Source: Arsenophonus sp052174135
GTDB taxonomy: Bacteria; Pseudomonadota; Gammaproteobacteria; Enterobacterales; Enterobacteriaceae
Length of the DNA stretch: 64,000 nt
Reading direction: 5' to 3'
Assembly (NCBI GenBank): GCA_052174135.1
Contig: JBQMRZ010000027.1
Span: 124,001 to 188,000, forward strand
Under the pieces are notes generated by a model. The model had not been told where the DNA came from and made no database searches. It worked only from the letters and a program-made list of their open reading frames with translations. Both the position numbers and the translations under genes were made by a program. Below, piece by piece: positions 1 through 9,555 of this stretch; the stretch's first letter is position 1, and every line of letters begins with the position of its first letter.

Positions 1-311
1 AATGCTGATTTTGGTAAACGAAGTAACGGTTCTTTTTCCTTTAATGGATAGCAATAAATTGGATGAGATTTTGCTAGCGTCATTACTCCAGAAATATATT
101 GAGAAAAAATAATTGCTGGAACTTGATCCGCAATTAAATGTTGAAATATGATAAATTCAAGAAGTTTAGGTGAAGTTTGAGCTTCTTGTAATAGAATCAA
201 ATGGTTATCTATAACTAATTTATTTAAAAGCGAACACCAATTAGGACGTTGCTGTTTATAAATATTCCATGAAGCAATGTTTAATTCATCACTTTCTGAA
301 AATATTGGCAT
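1..311 (-). CDS. yafD: YafD-like endonuclease/exonuclease/phosphatase-family protein, 5' part only (runs off left edge)
   Basis: The reverse strand from 311 is open to the window edge. It encodes an early motif WNIYKQQRPNW, then LLQEAQTSPKLLEF, then ADQVPA and SGVMTLAKSHPIYC, which match recalled E. coli YafD residues from about 48 to 140 almost without gaps. The family is the EEP (DNase I-like) fold; the cellular role of YafD is poorly defined. The first ATG (309-311) has no good Shine-Dalgarno and lies two codons after a stop. It would lack about 35-45 N-terminal residues of E. coli YafD. A matching N-terminal piece (RYISDQR) lies upstream in another frame near 372-394, with an A6/T6 run (311-316) between the frames. 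The 5' end is therefore either eroded or bridged by slippage. The identity is sure; whether it is intact is not, because most of the gene is outside the window. Confidence 0.8.
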   Translation of the reverse strand, partial: MPIFSESDELNIASWNIYKQQRPNWCSLLNKLVIDNHLILLQEAQTSPKLLEFIIFQHLIADQVPAIIFSQYISGVMTLAKSHPIYCYPLKEKEPLLRLPKSA

Positions 312-371
312 TTTTTAATCGACACATTATTATTAAGTGTATATTCAGATACAGATAAAATATGCTTTATC

Positions 372-420
372 GTTGATCGGAGATATAACGAGAGAATAAA
401 TTATATTTACCATTTCAAGT
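372..420 (-). pseudogene. yafD: Eroded 5' end of yafD
   Basis: Reverse-strand codons near 372-394 read RYISDQR followed by a stop, resembling the E. coli YafD N-terminus RYVAGQPAER. They lie in a different frame from the open part of yafD. The rest of 421-623 shows nothing I recognise; E. coli has yafC and dkgB between yafD and the tRNA. Confidence 0.4.
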
Positions 421-623
421 GGCCATTGAAGATTAAATAATTATTATTTTACCTTATAAATATAGATAATAAATAATCTCTTATTTAGTGACATAGTTAT
501 ATCTTAAAGTTAAAGAAAAATAAAAATAAAATATCTTATACAAAATCTTTATCTATTTGAGAATTTTTTATTAAATAATAATATCCTGTGATATTTTAAT
601 GAAGTTTATACTTTTGATATTAT

Positions 624-700
624 TGGCGGTGCGGACGGGACTCGAACCCGCGACCCCCGGCGTGACAGGCCGGTATTCTAACCAACTGAACTACCGCACC
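624..700 (-). tRNA. aspU: tRNA-Asp(GUC)
   Basis: The 77-nt reverse-strand sequence folds as a standard cloverleaf. The acceptor stem pairs GGTGCGG (700-694) with CCGCACC (634-628). The D arm contains AGTTCAGTTGG, the anticodon GTC sits at 666-664, the T loop is GTTCGAGTC, the discriminator is G, and the CCA end is encoded (626-624). It differs from E. coli tRNA-Asp only at a few stem positions. In E. coli the aspU copy ends the rrnH operon and lies next to the yafC-yafD region, as here, so this is probably the last surviving gene of a degraded rRNA operon. It is the only tRNA I found in the window. Confidence 0.97.
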
Positions 701-744
701 ATTTAATTTTATTAAAATTTTCCATTAATAATTTTAAAGTAAAA

Positions 745-865
745 TATACTAGTCTCCCTTATTCTTAAGTTAGAAACTATACGTTATTATTAATGATAAT
801 AATTCACTTATAATTTTGATTATAGTTATATTTAATAAAATATACACTTTTATCTATATAAAAAA
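745..865 (-). pseudogene. rrf: Fossil 5S rRNA gene (decayed)
   Basis: Compared with the complement of E. coli 5S rRNA, two anchors survive: TCCCT at 755-759 and TTCACTT at 803-809. They are 48 nt apart here against 50 nt in E. coli. Around the second anchor almost all differences are C-to-T or G-to-A changes (TTCACTTCTGAGTT has become TTCACTTATAATTT). The position, about 45 nt upstream of tRNA-Asp, is where a 5S gene sits in rrnH. It cannot be functional, since the conserved helices are destroyed. This is an inference from a by-eye alignment. Confidence 0.5.
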
Positions 866-3335
866 ATATAGATAAATTATTTGTGTATCTTTTTTACCTT
901 TAATGTAATTTAAATAAAAAAAAATTATAGTTCGAATTCTTATTTTAAGATAAGAATTTTTATTTAATATATAAAAGTGTGCTCTTTTTAGTATAAAACT
1001 TATATATTAAGTGCTTTATCTATCTAAAGTTTTCTTGTATTAAAAATAACTACTTTGATTTATATCTTTTATCCAAATATATATGAGTTAAATTATTTTC
1101 ATAATATTTTATATTATAAATTAGTATAGTGCATTAGATTTTATCTAAATAATAAATTAAATTTATACTTACTTAATGTGCTTAAAATAAAAGATATAAT
1201 AAGTTAACATTAAAGTAACAAAAAAAATAAATATCAGTATATTTTTTTTACAATATCTGCTTGTTATTATTTTTGCAATATATTTTATCTATTTATTAAT
1301 TGCTAGTTTATTCAAAATAAATAGATTACTAATATTTATTTTCATATTTATTTATAGAATCGCTTCAAAAGAATAAACTAAGATTTATGTTTTAATATTT
1401 GCTTGATAAGTTAAACTACTAAACATACAATTTTATTAAATAAAGTCACTAACTTATTGTTGTTATTATATAAAATATTAAAGAATTTTACTTTAAAATT
1501 ATCGTCATGTAGAGATTGCTACTTAAATATCTAATTTTTCTATTTATCCTAAATAAATTAAATTTAAATATTTAGTATAAAAATAATAAAGCTTTGCTTA
1601 AAATATTTACCTGATAAATAAGAAAATAAATTTTATTTTTTATAAAAAATTTTAATTTTATTAAATTTGAATAAAAACTCTGTATATAATGAAATTTATT
1701 TATATGATCGCCTGAAATTTATATAAATAAGATGTTTTGTTATTTTTATTTATAATTATTATAATTATATTTGTAATTTAATTTATCGGTATTTTGAATT
1801 TAAAATATTTTTCTATAAAATCATGGATTAATTAAATTTTTTGGATCCAGAATAGTATTACACCATATATCTCTATTTTTATGTTTTTATGATATTTTAT
1901 TTTTAATAATTCTCTAAAATTAACTAATATATTAAATTTAATTTAAGATTTAAGTAAGTTGTAATTTATATAATTAAAAATGCAATTCTTGTTATAAATT
2001 ACGATAAAATTTTAACTTATTTTTAAGTAGAATTTTTAAAATAAATTAATGTTATCTATTTAATCTCTTATATCGATTTTTATAGAAATAATAATTACTT
2101 AATTTTTAAAATATTGGCTTAAAACTTAATATTTACTTTTGAATCTTCATCATTTTTTTATCTATTAAATAAACATATCATACAATTTTTTTATTATCAA
2201 AAAATAATGATTTTTATTCATTAAACTCCTATCTTTTTTTTAATTAAAATAAAAATGTCAATAACTAACCTAATAACTCTTCAATATAACAGTAATATAA
2301 CTTATTTATCAAAAAACAATTTAATAATTAGTAAAAACTAATTGTTATTTTATATCTAATATTAATATTAGATATAAAATATTTATATTTTTACGTAGTT
2401 TTCAACTATTTTATCTTTCTTATGTAAGTTCTATTACTCATGATAAATCTATAAGATTTTTATCTTATTTTCTATGATCTAAAAAAAAGTGTTTTTTAGA
2501 AGAAATACTTTTATTATTAATACGATGCTTATATATTATCCAGCATGATTAAATTTTTTAGTCATAGGTAAATAAAATAATAAGTTATTATATTTTTAAA
2601 TAATTAATTTTTCTAAAAATAATATCTTTTAACTATTCCAGTCTTAAAATTTTCTTAATATTTAAAATATTTCTTTTCTTTATGAAAAGCATTAATATCT
2701 AATTTACAATGTCCATTTTAATGATATCTCGCTTAACATTAAGAGATTTATTACTTTCTATATAAGTATAGAGATTAATAAACAAAAGCATTCAATTGCT
2801 TAAAGATAAATCTTACACCTACTTATCCGTAATATATTTTTTACCTTTTAAAATTAATTCATTAAATTTTTTAATTATTATTACTTAATTTTTTAATTTT
2901 CCACCTAATTAAATCACTTTGCTTGTCTATAGCTATTTTATATAATTGATCTTTACAAAGAATGATTACTAATACACTATATAAAATAGTATTTAGTGAT
3001 ATCTCTATTTACTCTAAATATTAGGGTATCTTATAAATCCATAAAGTAAATATTTAATTTATGAATTAAAATATTAATCATTAATTTAGATTCGATGAGT
3101 TATTAGTTTATATGTTAAAAATTTCTTTTCTATGTCATTATCTAATGATAATTTCGATTTTAACTATTTTACTAAAACATCTGCGTTTTATTAACTAAAA
3201 ATCCATCTTCTATGTTACTTTATTTAATTAAAATATTTAAATAATGTTTCTTTTTGATAACTATTATTGCTGAGTTTGTTTATTTAAGACTTTTAATATT
3301 ATATTTAAATATTCAAAATCTTTAGAAACGCTATT
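866..3335 (-). other. Spacer, probable 23S/16S rRNA relic, no live gene
   Basis: There is no open frame or intact RNA. Short echoes of the complement of the 23S 3' end may be present: TTAGTA at 988-993, and GTGCATTAGATTTT at 1129-1142 against GTGCTTAGATGCTTT in E. coli. They are roughly collinear with E. coli 23S but too short to prove. About 2.5 kb is present where 16S plus 23S would need about 4.5 kb, so large deletions are implied. A perfect palindrome lies at 2346-2381. Confidence 0.3.
2346..2381. repeat. Perfect 36-bp palindrome (18-bp arms, no spacer)
   Basis: Every base from 2363 back to 2346 pairs with 2364 forward to 2381, including one C-G pair (2356/2371). The neighbouring pair 2345/2382 is T/T, so the repeat ends sharply. 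It is not next to a live gene. The function is unknown; it resembles two other long palindromes at 7948 and 8038. Confidence 0.85.
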
Positions 3336-3475
3336 TTTATAGAGAACATGATAAAGTTCAATAAAAGATAATATCATCTGATTTATATTAAATAAAAACT
3401 AAAGCTTTTATTAAGGTAAGAGTGCATTTATAATTCTAGAACTTTCAATTATATGATCAGATCTTACTTGTTCTT
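3336..3475 (-). pseudogene. rrs: Fossil 5' end of 16S rRNA gene
   Basis: The + strand here aligns with the complement of the first ~90 nt of E. coli 16S rRNA. Surviving blocks in order are AAAGCTTTTATT near 3410 (for CAAGCTTCTTCC), TGCAT at 3423-3427, TTCAAT at 3444-3449 and ATGATCA at 3453-3459. The spacings are 3-5 nt shorter than in E. coli. The 16S start would lie about 410 bp downstream of the hemG stop, which matches trkH-hemG-rrsA in E. coli. The gene is destroyed. Confidence 0.55.
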
Positions 3476-3887
3476 TCGATAGTTATAAAACAAACTTTTT
3501 TTTTATAGAGAAATTTTATGCATATATTAATGCTTTCAATGAAAGAAATAAATTCTATTTAAACTTTTAATTAAATAGTTTATTATTTTGAATAAGATTA
3601 TAATTATGTTCTTAACGCTTAACACTTAATACTTAAAATATTAAAATTTTAAATATATTATTAAAATTAATATAGATTAGTTAATTAATTATTTATTAAT
3701 ACAAAATCAAATAATTATTTTTTTATTTCTTATTTTGAATTGATGAAATTAATTTCAATTTATTTTATTTACACGAACGATTCTTATAAGAATAAACTAT
3801 AACTTATTTTTTCAGCTTAATTTAGATGAATAATAATTTGTAAATTTTAGTTTTTAATGAAATAAAACTATCGACTTTAATTAAATT

Positions 3888-4415
3888 TTATTTAAGAGCA
3901 TTAAATTCACGTGCAAAACATTCGACTTTTTGCCAATCAGTATATTCAATTTCTTTATTTTTGTTTATTTCTCCGCTTGTTATTTTCATAATAAATTGAA
4001 TCATGATACGTTCAAACCAGTTATAATTTTCATAAAAAAGTGCTCCAGCAAATACATTAATAATAGTTGGCCGCCACATAGTTTTGGCTAAAAATTCTTT
4101 TATATAAATATTTGTTTCAGGTGTATCTTTACCCTTTTTTCTTGCTGTTAAATTAACTCCAAAAAATACACTTGGCATTGCATTTAACTCTTTTGTATAA
4201 TTTTTCGCAAAATTTAACACTGTAGAATTGAAATGACCATACCGCACTGAAGCACCAACTAATACTTTTTTATAAATAGAAAGATTTATATCTCTTTTCG
4301 TATTTAAATTTATCACATCACATTGTTTACCTTCTTTGGATAAATATTCAGTGATTTTAAAAGTTATCTTTTTAGTCTGACCATTTTCGCTAGAATAAAG
4401 CAACAAATAATTCAT
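3888..4415 (-). CDS. hemG: Menaquinone-dependent protoporphyrinogen IX dehydrogenase HemG
   Basis: A 175-residue flavodoxin-fold protein (E. coli HemG is 181). It oxidises protoporphyrinogen IX to protoporphyrin IX, passing electrons to the membrane quinone pool; this is the penultimate haem step. The phosphate-binding loop for FMN is SSENGQT (residues 8-14). Other conserved blocks are VGASVRYGH, the family-specific long insert with NLTARKKGKDTPETN, MWRPTIINVFAGAL and the C-terminal YTDWQKVECFAREF. The start is ATG at 4415, only 32 bp after the trkH stop, so it is almost certainly cotranscribed with trkH as in E. coli. Only a few residues at the C-terminus are missing. The identification is firm. 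Confidence 0.96.
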   Translation of the reverse strand: MNYLLLYSSENGQTKKITFKITEYLSKEGKQCDVINLNTKRDINLSIYKKVLVGASVRYGHFNSTVLNFAKNYTKELNAMPSVFFGVNLTARKKGKDTPETNIYIKEFLAKTMWRPTIINVFAGALFYENYNWFERIMIQFIMKITSGEINKNKEIEYTDWQKVECFAREFNALK

Positions 4416-4447
4416 AATATGTTACCTATAAGTTGTTACATGAATAA

Positions 4448-5899
4448 TTATTCTCGCCAAAAAGTTGGCGTGAAAAGAACAAGTAAAGTAAAAACTTCTA
4501 ATCGCCCAAATAACATAGTGGCTATTAAAATCCATTTTCCAAGTGTATTCATAGTACTAAAATTTTCAGCTACTGTTCCTAATCCTGAACCCAAATTATT
4601 TAATGTTGCTGCAATTGAAGAAAAGGCAGAAAATTCATCTACACCAGTAGCAATTAATAATAATAAACTTATAATAAAAACTAATGCATAAGCAGAAAAA
4701 AAGCCCCAAACAGCTTCAATAATACGCTCAGGTAATGCCCTAGCACCTAATTTTATCGTATAAACAGCATTCGGATGAACCAACCGCTTTAACTCTCGTG
4801 AACCCTGTAAAAACAATAATAAAATTCGAATAACTTTTAATCCACCTCCAGTGGACCCTGCACACCCTCCTACAAAAGCAGCACAAAGTAATAATATTGG
4901 TAAAAAAAGTGGCCAATTAGCAAATCCATCAGTACTAAAACCAGCAGTTGTTACTACGGAGATAACTTGAAAAAAAGCTTGATCAAGTGTTTGTGGCAGT
5001 GATTCATAAACTGAATAATATAAAAGCATTAATGTACAAATAACTATTAATACTAATTGAAAACTAATAAATACTCTAAATTCATGGTCGCGCCAATAAA
5101 TCATCAAACTACGACCGGATAAAACGGAAAAATGAAGACAAAAATTACATCCAGAAATTAATAAAAAAATAGCAATTATTATATTAATAATAGGACTATT
5201 AAAATAACCAATACTTTGTTTATGAGTTGAAAATCCACCGATAGACACAGTAGAAAAACTATGAGATATAGCATCAAAAACATTCATGCCAGCGCACCAT
5301 AATACTATTGCGCATACTATTGTAAGCAAAATATAAATTAACCAAAGTGTTTTTGCTGTTTCTGCAATTCTTGGGCACATTTTGTTGTCTTTAAGTGGTC
5401 CAGGCATTTCTGCCCGATAAAGTTGCATTCCACCTACACCTAATAAAGGTAATATAGCTACTGCTAAAACAATAATACCCATTCCACCTAACCACTGTAA
5501 CATTTGTCGATAAAATAGTATTCCTTTTGGTAAGGTGTCTAACTCAATTAAAATAGTTGCTCCAGTCGTTGTTAAGCCAGAAAAAGATTCAAAAAAAGCA
5601 TCGGTAGCAGAAAGATTAAGTTGGTCAGAAAAAATAAAAGGCAATGCTCCAATACTACCCAATACAGTCCAAAAAAGACTAACAATAAGAAAACCTTCTT
5701 TAGGTTTTAGATCACATTGATTATTTTTATTTGGTATCCATAGTAGTAAACCTATAATTAATGTAGCAACAAATGTTTGGCTAAAAACGCTTTTACATCC
5801 ATCTTGATAAATTAAACTTACTATCCATGGAATAATCATAGTAACAGAAAATAAAATAACGAGTAGTCCAATAATTCGAATTATTACTCGAAAATGCAT
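4448..5899 (-). CDS. trkH: Trk potassium uptake channel TrkH
   Basis: The protein has 483 residues, the same length as E. coli TrkH. It forms the K+ permeation pathway of the Trk system in the inner membrane and works with the cytoplasmic NAD-binding gate TrkA, which is not in this window. The four pore loops carry their filter glycines: TTTGA (110-114), SIGGFSTH (219-226), VTTAGFSTDG (316-325) and NNLGSGLG (434-441). The hydrophobic segments fit the M1-P-M2 repeat architecture, and the C-terminus ends in TPTFWRE as in E. coli. A clear ribosome binding site (AAGGA) lies 9 nt before the ATG. It is the first gene of trkH-hemG. Confidence 0.97.
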   Translation of the reverse strand: MHFRVIIRIIGLLVILFSVTMIIPWIVSLIYQDGCKSVFSQTFVATLIIGLLLWIPNKNNQCDLKPKEGFLIVSLFWTVLGSIGALPFIFSDQLNLSATDAFFESFSGLTTTGATILIELDTLPKGILFYRQMLQWLGGMGIIVLAVAILPLLGVGGMQLYRAEMPGPLKDNKMCPRIAETAKTLWLIYILLTIVCAIVLWCAGMNVFDAISHSFSTVSIGGFSTHKQSIGYFNSPIINIIIAIFLLISGCNFCLHFSVLSGRSLMIYWRDHEFRVFISFQLVLIVICTLMLLYYSVYESLPQTLDQAFFQVISVVTTAGFSTDGFANWPLFLPILLLCAAFVGGCAGSTGGGLKVIRILLLFLQGSRELKRLVHPNAVYTIKLGARALPERIIEAVWGFFSAYALVFIISLLLLIATGVDEFSAFSSIAATLNNLGSGLGTVAENFSTMNTLGKWILIATMLFGRLEVFTLLVLFTPTFWRE

Positions 5900-5929
5900 G
5901 AGTTATTCCTTGAGAATCTGGTTATAATA

Positions 5930-6550
5930 TTAAGATTTAAGGATTAAATTTAATTTAGTTTTAGATAAATTATGTAAATTATTAATAATATTTTTGATAT
6001 TATTAAAATAGCAATCTTTAATATACTATTTAGTATTTTTTTATAAAATGATTTATTTTATAATTATTATTTTTAATATTTGATCGATCATCTTATATAG
6101 TCATATTGATGATATATTAAATACTATTTATAAGAATTTTACCATACTTAAAAATCCGATATTTATTAAATAAAAAATTATCTCATAAATTTCAATTAAC
6201 CTCTAATAATTAAAAGCTTTATGTAATATAAACAATAAACTTACAGTAATAGTAAATTTAATGATATTGATTTCTAATAATTAAGTTATTAATAGCTTAA
6301 TTAACTTTTCGTTTATCTTATTTTTTATTGTGAGAAAAATTTATTTTTTAAAAAAAATAGAAATATGCTAAATAATTACTTTGATATTATTTAATATTTA
6401 TATTTAATAATTTTGATAAAATTTTCGCTCAAGAAAATATATTAATATATTTATATAATAAATAAGTAATTATTTTTATAAAAAATAGCATTTATTATAA
6501 AATAGAGATAAACCATATAATTAATAAATATATAAAATTCTAAAATCTTT
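5930..6550 (-). pseudogene. yigZ: Remnant of yigZ (IMPACT family)
   Basis: E. coli has yigZ directly upstream of trkH on the same strand. The reverse strand just above trkH reads NLHNLSKTKLNLILK, comparable to the E. coli YigZ end KLADFSRGSLQLLAIE. Further up it reads ILHKAFNY where YigZ has GLVKAYGG. Stops are frequent. The match is weak but position, order and strand agree. Confidence 0.42.
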
Positions 6551-7947
6551 ATAGAAATTAAATAAAAATAACATCTTTAAAAAAATTGTTTTATTTTATA
6601 TCAACCAAACTATATTTTAATATTTAATCATAGAACATAAATTGTGCAAAGAAAAGTGTTGTAGTAATTTATTTTTTTATAATTTATTTATTTTTAATAA
6701 AATTAATATACTCATTATTATTTTGGTTTCATAAATTTCCATTATATCTGTATATTATAATAATATTAAAAATAAATATTAATAATTTTGATAACATATA
6801 TTTATTTGTTAATATTTCAATTTAGTAAAGTTTTAAAAAATTCATTAAATAATTTTTTATTAAAAAATAAGAATAAACCTTGTTTAAATGTCTTACTTTA
6901 AACATAAGATAAACTATTATTACTATATTTATGTTTAACATAAAAAAACATAATCAATATTTTATATTGTAAGCATATTTAAATTAATCAAGTACTAATT
7001 TTTAATTAATATTAATTACTAATGTATCTAATTATTTTTCTTAATTTATATTTTTTGTTTATAATAACCTGTGTATTTTTATTTAAAAGATTAAATATAT
7101 TTTAATAGCATAAATATTTTTAATGTTAAAAATTTAAAATTCTGTTTAAAAACTTCCAGCAATTGGATTATTAGTGTACAGAATTAATCAATTAGAAAAT
7201 AAAGTTAACAATTAGCTTTGCTAACTAAATAAATTAATAATGAACAATCTAAAATTTTAAAAAATAAATTATTTTTACTAAAACATAAATTAATTTAAAA
7301 TAAATAATAATAAAAACATCAAAATATTTAATTAAAAAGTAGCTTTTTAGAAAAGATAAATAAGTACTTAATTTATTTTTTTTAAAATATTTTATATATA
7401 TTACTATATTAGTATTGTATATTATTAACATTGATTAATTAGATTTTCTATTTTTAATTTTTTTTTTTATTTTTATCTTTAATTTTATTAAAATATCTTA
7501 AAATAATTAAAAAATAATTTGTTATAATTAAGTTAATTTATTTTATATTTATTTTTTTTAATATAAAAATATAATTTACTTTATTTATTCAAGATATTTA
7601 ACTTAATTAAATAAAGTAAACCTTGAAAAAACAATATTAATTTAGTTAAAAATATTTTTAATTTAAATAAAAATTATTTTTGTTATTTTAAATATAAAAT
7701 AAATTTTATTATATTTAATAAAAGAACTATTATTTGATGCGCAATAACAGATAATTTATTAAAGTCATGTATTTTAGAATTATTTTGCTAAAAGTTCAAT
7801 TAAATTCATACTTAAGTGTGATAGATCAATATATTTATTTCTTTATTTAATTTATTTAAATAACATAATAAAAGTGAATATTTAAAAAATATATTTAATT
7901 TAAAAGTAACTTTAAAACTTCAATTCAAGTGTTTATCATCTAAGAAT

Positions 7948-7987
7948 AATTATTAATTTTAATATTTTAATATTAAAATTAATAATT
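7948..7987. repeat. Inverted repeat, 19-bp perfect arms, 2-nt loop
   Basis: Bases 7948-7966 pair perfectly with 7969-7987 around TT. The arms are all A/T, so chance is a little more likely than for its neighbour, but the length is still unusual. It lies 51 bp from the palindrome at 8038. Confidence 0.75.
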
Positions 7988-8037
7988 TAAAAAAAAATAA
8001 ATTAATAAAAATCGAATCAATATAAATTTAAAAGAAA

Positions 8038-8082
8038 TTTATCTTATAAAATATTATTAGTAATAATATTTTATAAGATAAA
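8038..8082. repeat. Perfect 45-bp inverted repeat (22-bp arms around one G)
   Basis: Bases 8038-8059 pair perfectly with 8061-8082 around the single G at 8060, including one C-G pair (8043/8077). The next pair (8037/8083) is A/C. It is the longest palindrome I found. It lies in decayed sequence between trkH and fre, far from any live gene end. Confidence 0.88.
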
Positions 8083-8390
8083 CGAAATAATTTATAATCT
8101 CATATTTTTATATACCTAAAAATTACTATAAATGTCATTACTATTTTCATATAGACATCAATATTTTAATAAAAATATTATTTTTTATAAAGATATTAAG
8201 TCTTGTTGTTGTAAATAATAAAATATAAAATAAGCATAAAATTTCTATATAATGGTAATTAATATATTCGAAAAATAATTTATATAGTATAATAGTAAAA
8301 AAAATAAATACTATACCATCTTACTTAATTAGATAATTTACTTTTAAATAAAGTATATTATTTTATTTTATTCTAAATCTAATGTTAGAG

Positions 8391-9548
8391 TACCATACAG
8401 CTTAGATTTTTTATCACAAATAAAAATATATATATAAATTTATTGGTTAAAATTAAAAAATAAACTTTAACTTACTTAAAATATAACTTTTTAAGTTATT
8501 TATATAAAAATTTTTTAATTTAAAACAAAGTAAAAATAAGAAAATTATTTATATTATAAATCAACCTTAATAAGAAAATAAATCTGTTTGTAATATAATG
8601 ACTAAAGAAGTAAATATTAGCTTTAATAAAAATAATATTGATAAATATATTTAATATTATTCAAAGAAACTATTTTATCAGCTTATATTCTTAGTACGTC
8701 ATTTTTATGACGATATTTAATTATATTTATTGTTTATTTATATAAAATTAAATAACATCAAAAGATGTCATTATTGTATCAGATGATACAAATGTCATTT
8801 ATTACTGATAATATAAGCTATATATATAATATATTTTTTATATAAAATAACATTAATATTAATCTTAAATCTTCTTTTATGATCTCATTATCACATTAAT
8901 TTAAAATTAATTAAAATGAACATAGATGTTTTTTTTTAATTGATATAGTTATTATCTTGAAAAATCTTATCTTACATGATCTAAAATTAAAAATTTTAAT
9001 GAATAAAATTGAAATGAATTTAATGATAGATAATAGTAATTATAAAAATAATTTTATTAGTAATCTAATTATAATTAATTAATATTAAGTGATTTTTATT
9101 TTACAGAAATTTAATCAACTTAATACCTTTAAACCTAATCTTTAACATAATTTCTATTTTTTAAAATTATAACAAGAAAATAATTGTTATTATTAAGTAT
9201 CATATTAACTCTATACTAATATTATTAGTAAATTTGTTTAAAAAAAATAAAAATTAAGAACAGAGATTGAAATATCATATATATTTTTTTATTTACTGTA
9301 ATCGAATTATCATACAATATAACATATTTCTCTAACTTGAATGATGTTGAATATACTAAATAATATTTCTTAAAAATATAAATGTTTTTAAAATTAATTA
9401 AACCTTTCATTTAAGTTCTATATTTAACTCATTTAATATACCTATATTTTACAAATATAAAATAAAAAAGTTAATTTTTAAGATAAAATTATTATATTAT
9501 ATCACCTTTTTATATAAGGAGCATAAAATAAAGTGTTTTTAACATATT
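8391..9548 (+). pseudogene. fadA: Fossil fadA (3-ketoacyl-CoA thiolase)
   Basis: E. coli places fadA tail-to-tail with fre, and this relic ends about 8 bp from the fre stop. Codons at 9408-9449 read HLSSIFNSFNIPIF against NLNGGAIALGHPLG of the thiolase active-site region. Gly has become Ser or Asn by G-to-A changes. Near 9508-9545 the frame reads LFI(stop)GA(stop)NKVF, matching the C-terminal MCIGLGQGIATVF. Frameshifts and stops are throughout. The start is estimated from gene length; nothing clear is left of the 5' half. Confidence 0.58.
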
Positions 9549-9555
9549 ATTATAT

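Larger units (their letters stand above)
6551..8390. other. Gene-free spacer, possible pepQ/fadB debris
   Basis: E. coli has pepQ and fadB here. A reverse-strand reading FG(stop)YKIKQFF near 6605 could be the PepQ block FGGIRIEDNVV, but I see no second convincing block. Two strong palindromes lie at 7948-7987 and 8038-8082. Short open frames here are low-complexity Ile/Lys/Asn/Phe runs typical of AT noise. Confidence 0.3.

Noticed and set aside
920..965. GTTCGAATTC with a flanking TTCTTA/TAAGAA hairpin looked like a tRNA T arm
   Set aside because: No acceptor, D or anticodon arms can be built around it.
2805..2835. CTTACACCTACTTATCCGTA resembles part of the 16S complement
   Set aside because: It would lie about 400 nt farther from the 16S 5' end than the real element does, although the relic is otherwise compressed; probably chance.
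4419..4691. Forward open frame of 90 codons
   Set aside because: Antisense shadow of trkH; no ribosome binding site and no family resemblance.
7249..7431. Reverse open frame of 60 codons
   Set aside because: Only Ile, Lys, Tyr, Phe and Asn-type residues, typical of random A/T-rich DNA; no start context.
8696..8800. Small hairpins CGTCAT/ATGACG and TTGTATCA/TGATACAA with repeated ATGTCATT
   Set aside because: Short stems and only two repeat copies; not a CRISPR or integron site, and within the expected fadA/fadB debris.
9225..9410. Reverse open frame of 61 codons
   Set aside because: Low-complexity and antisense to the better supported fadA relic.
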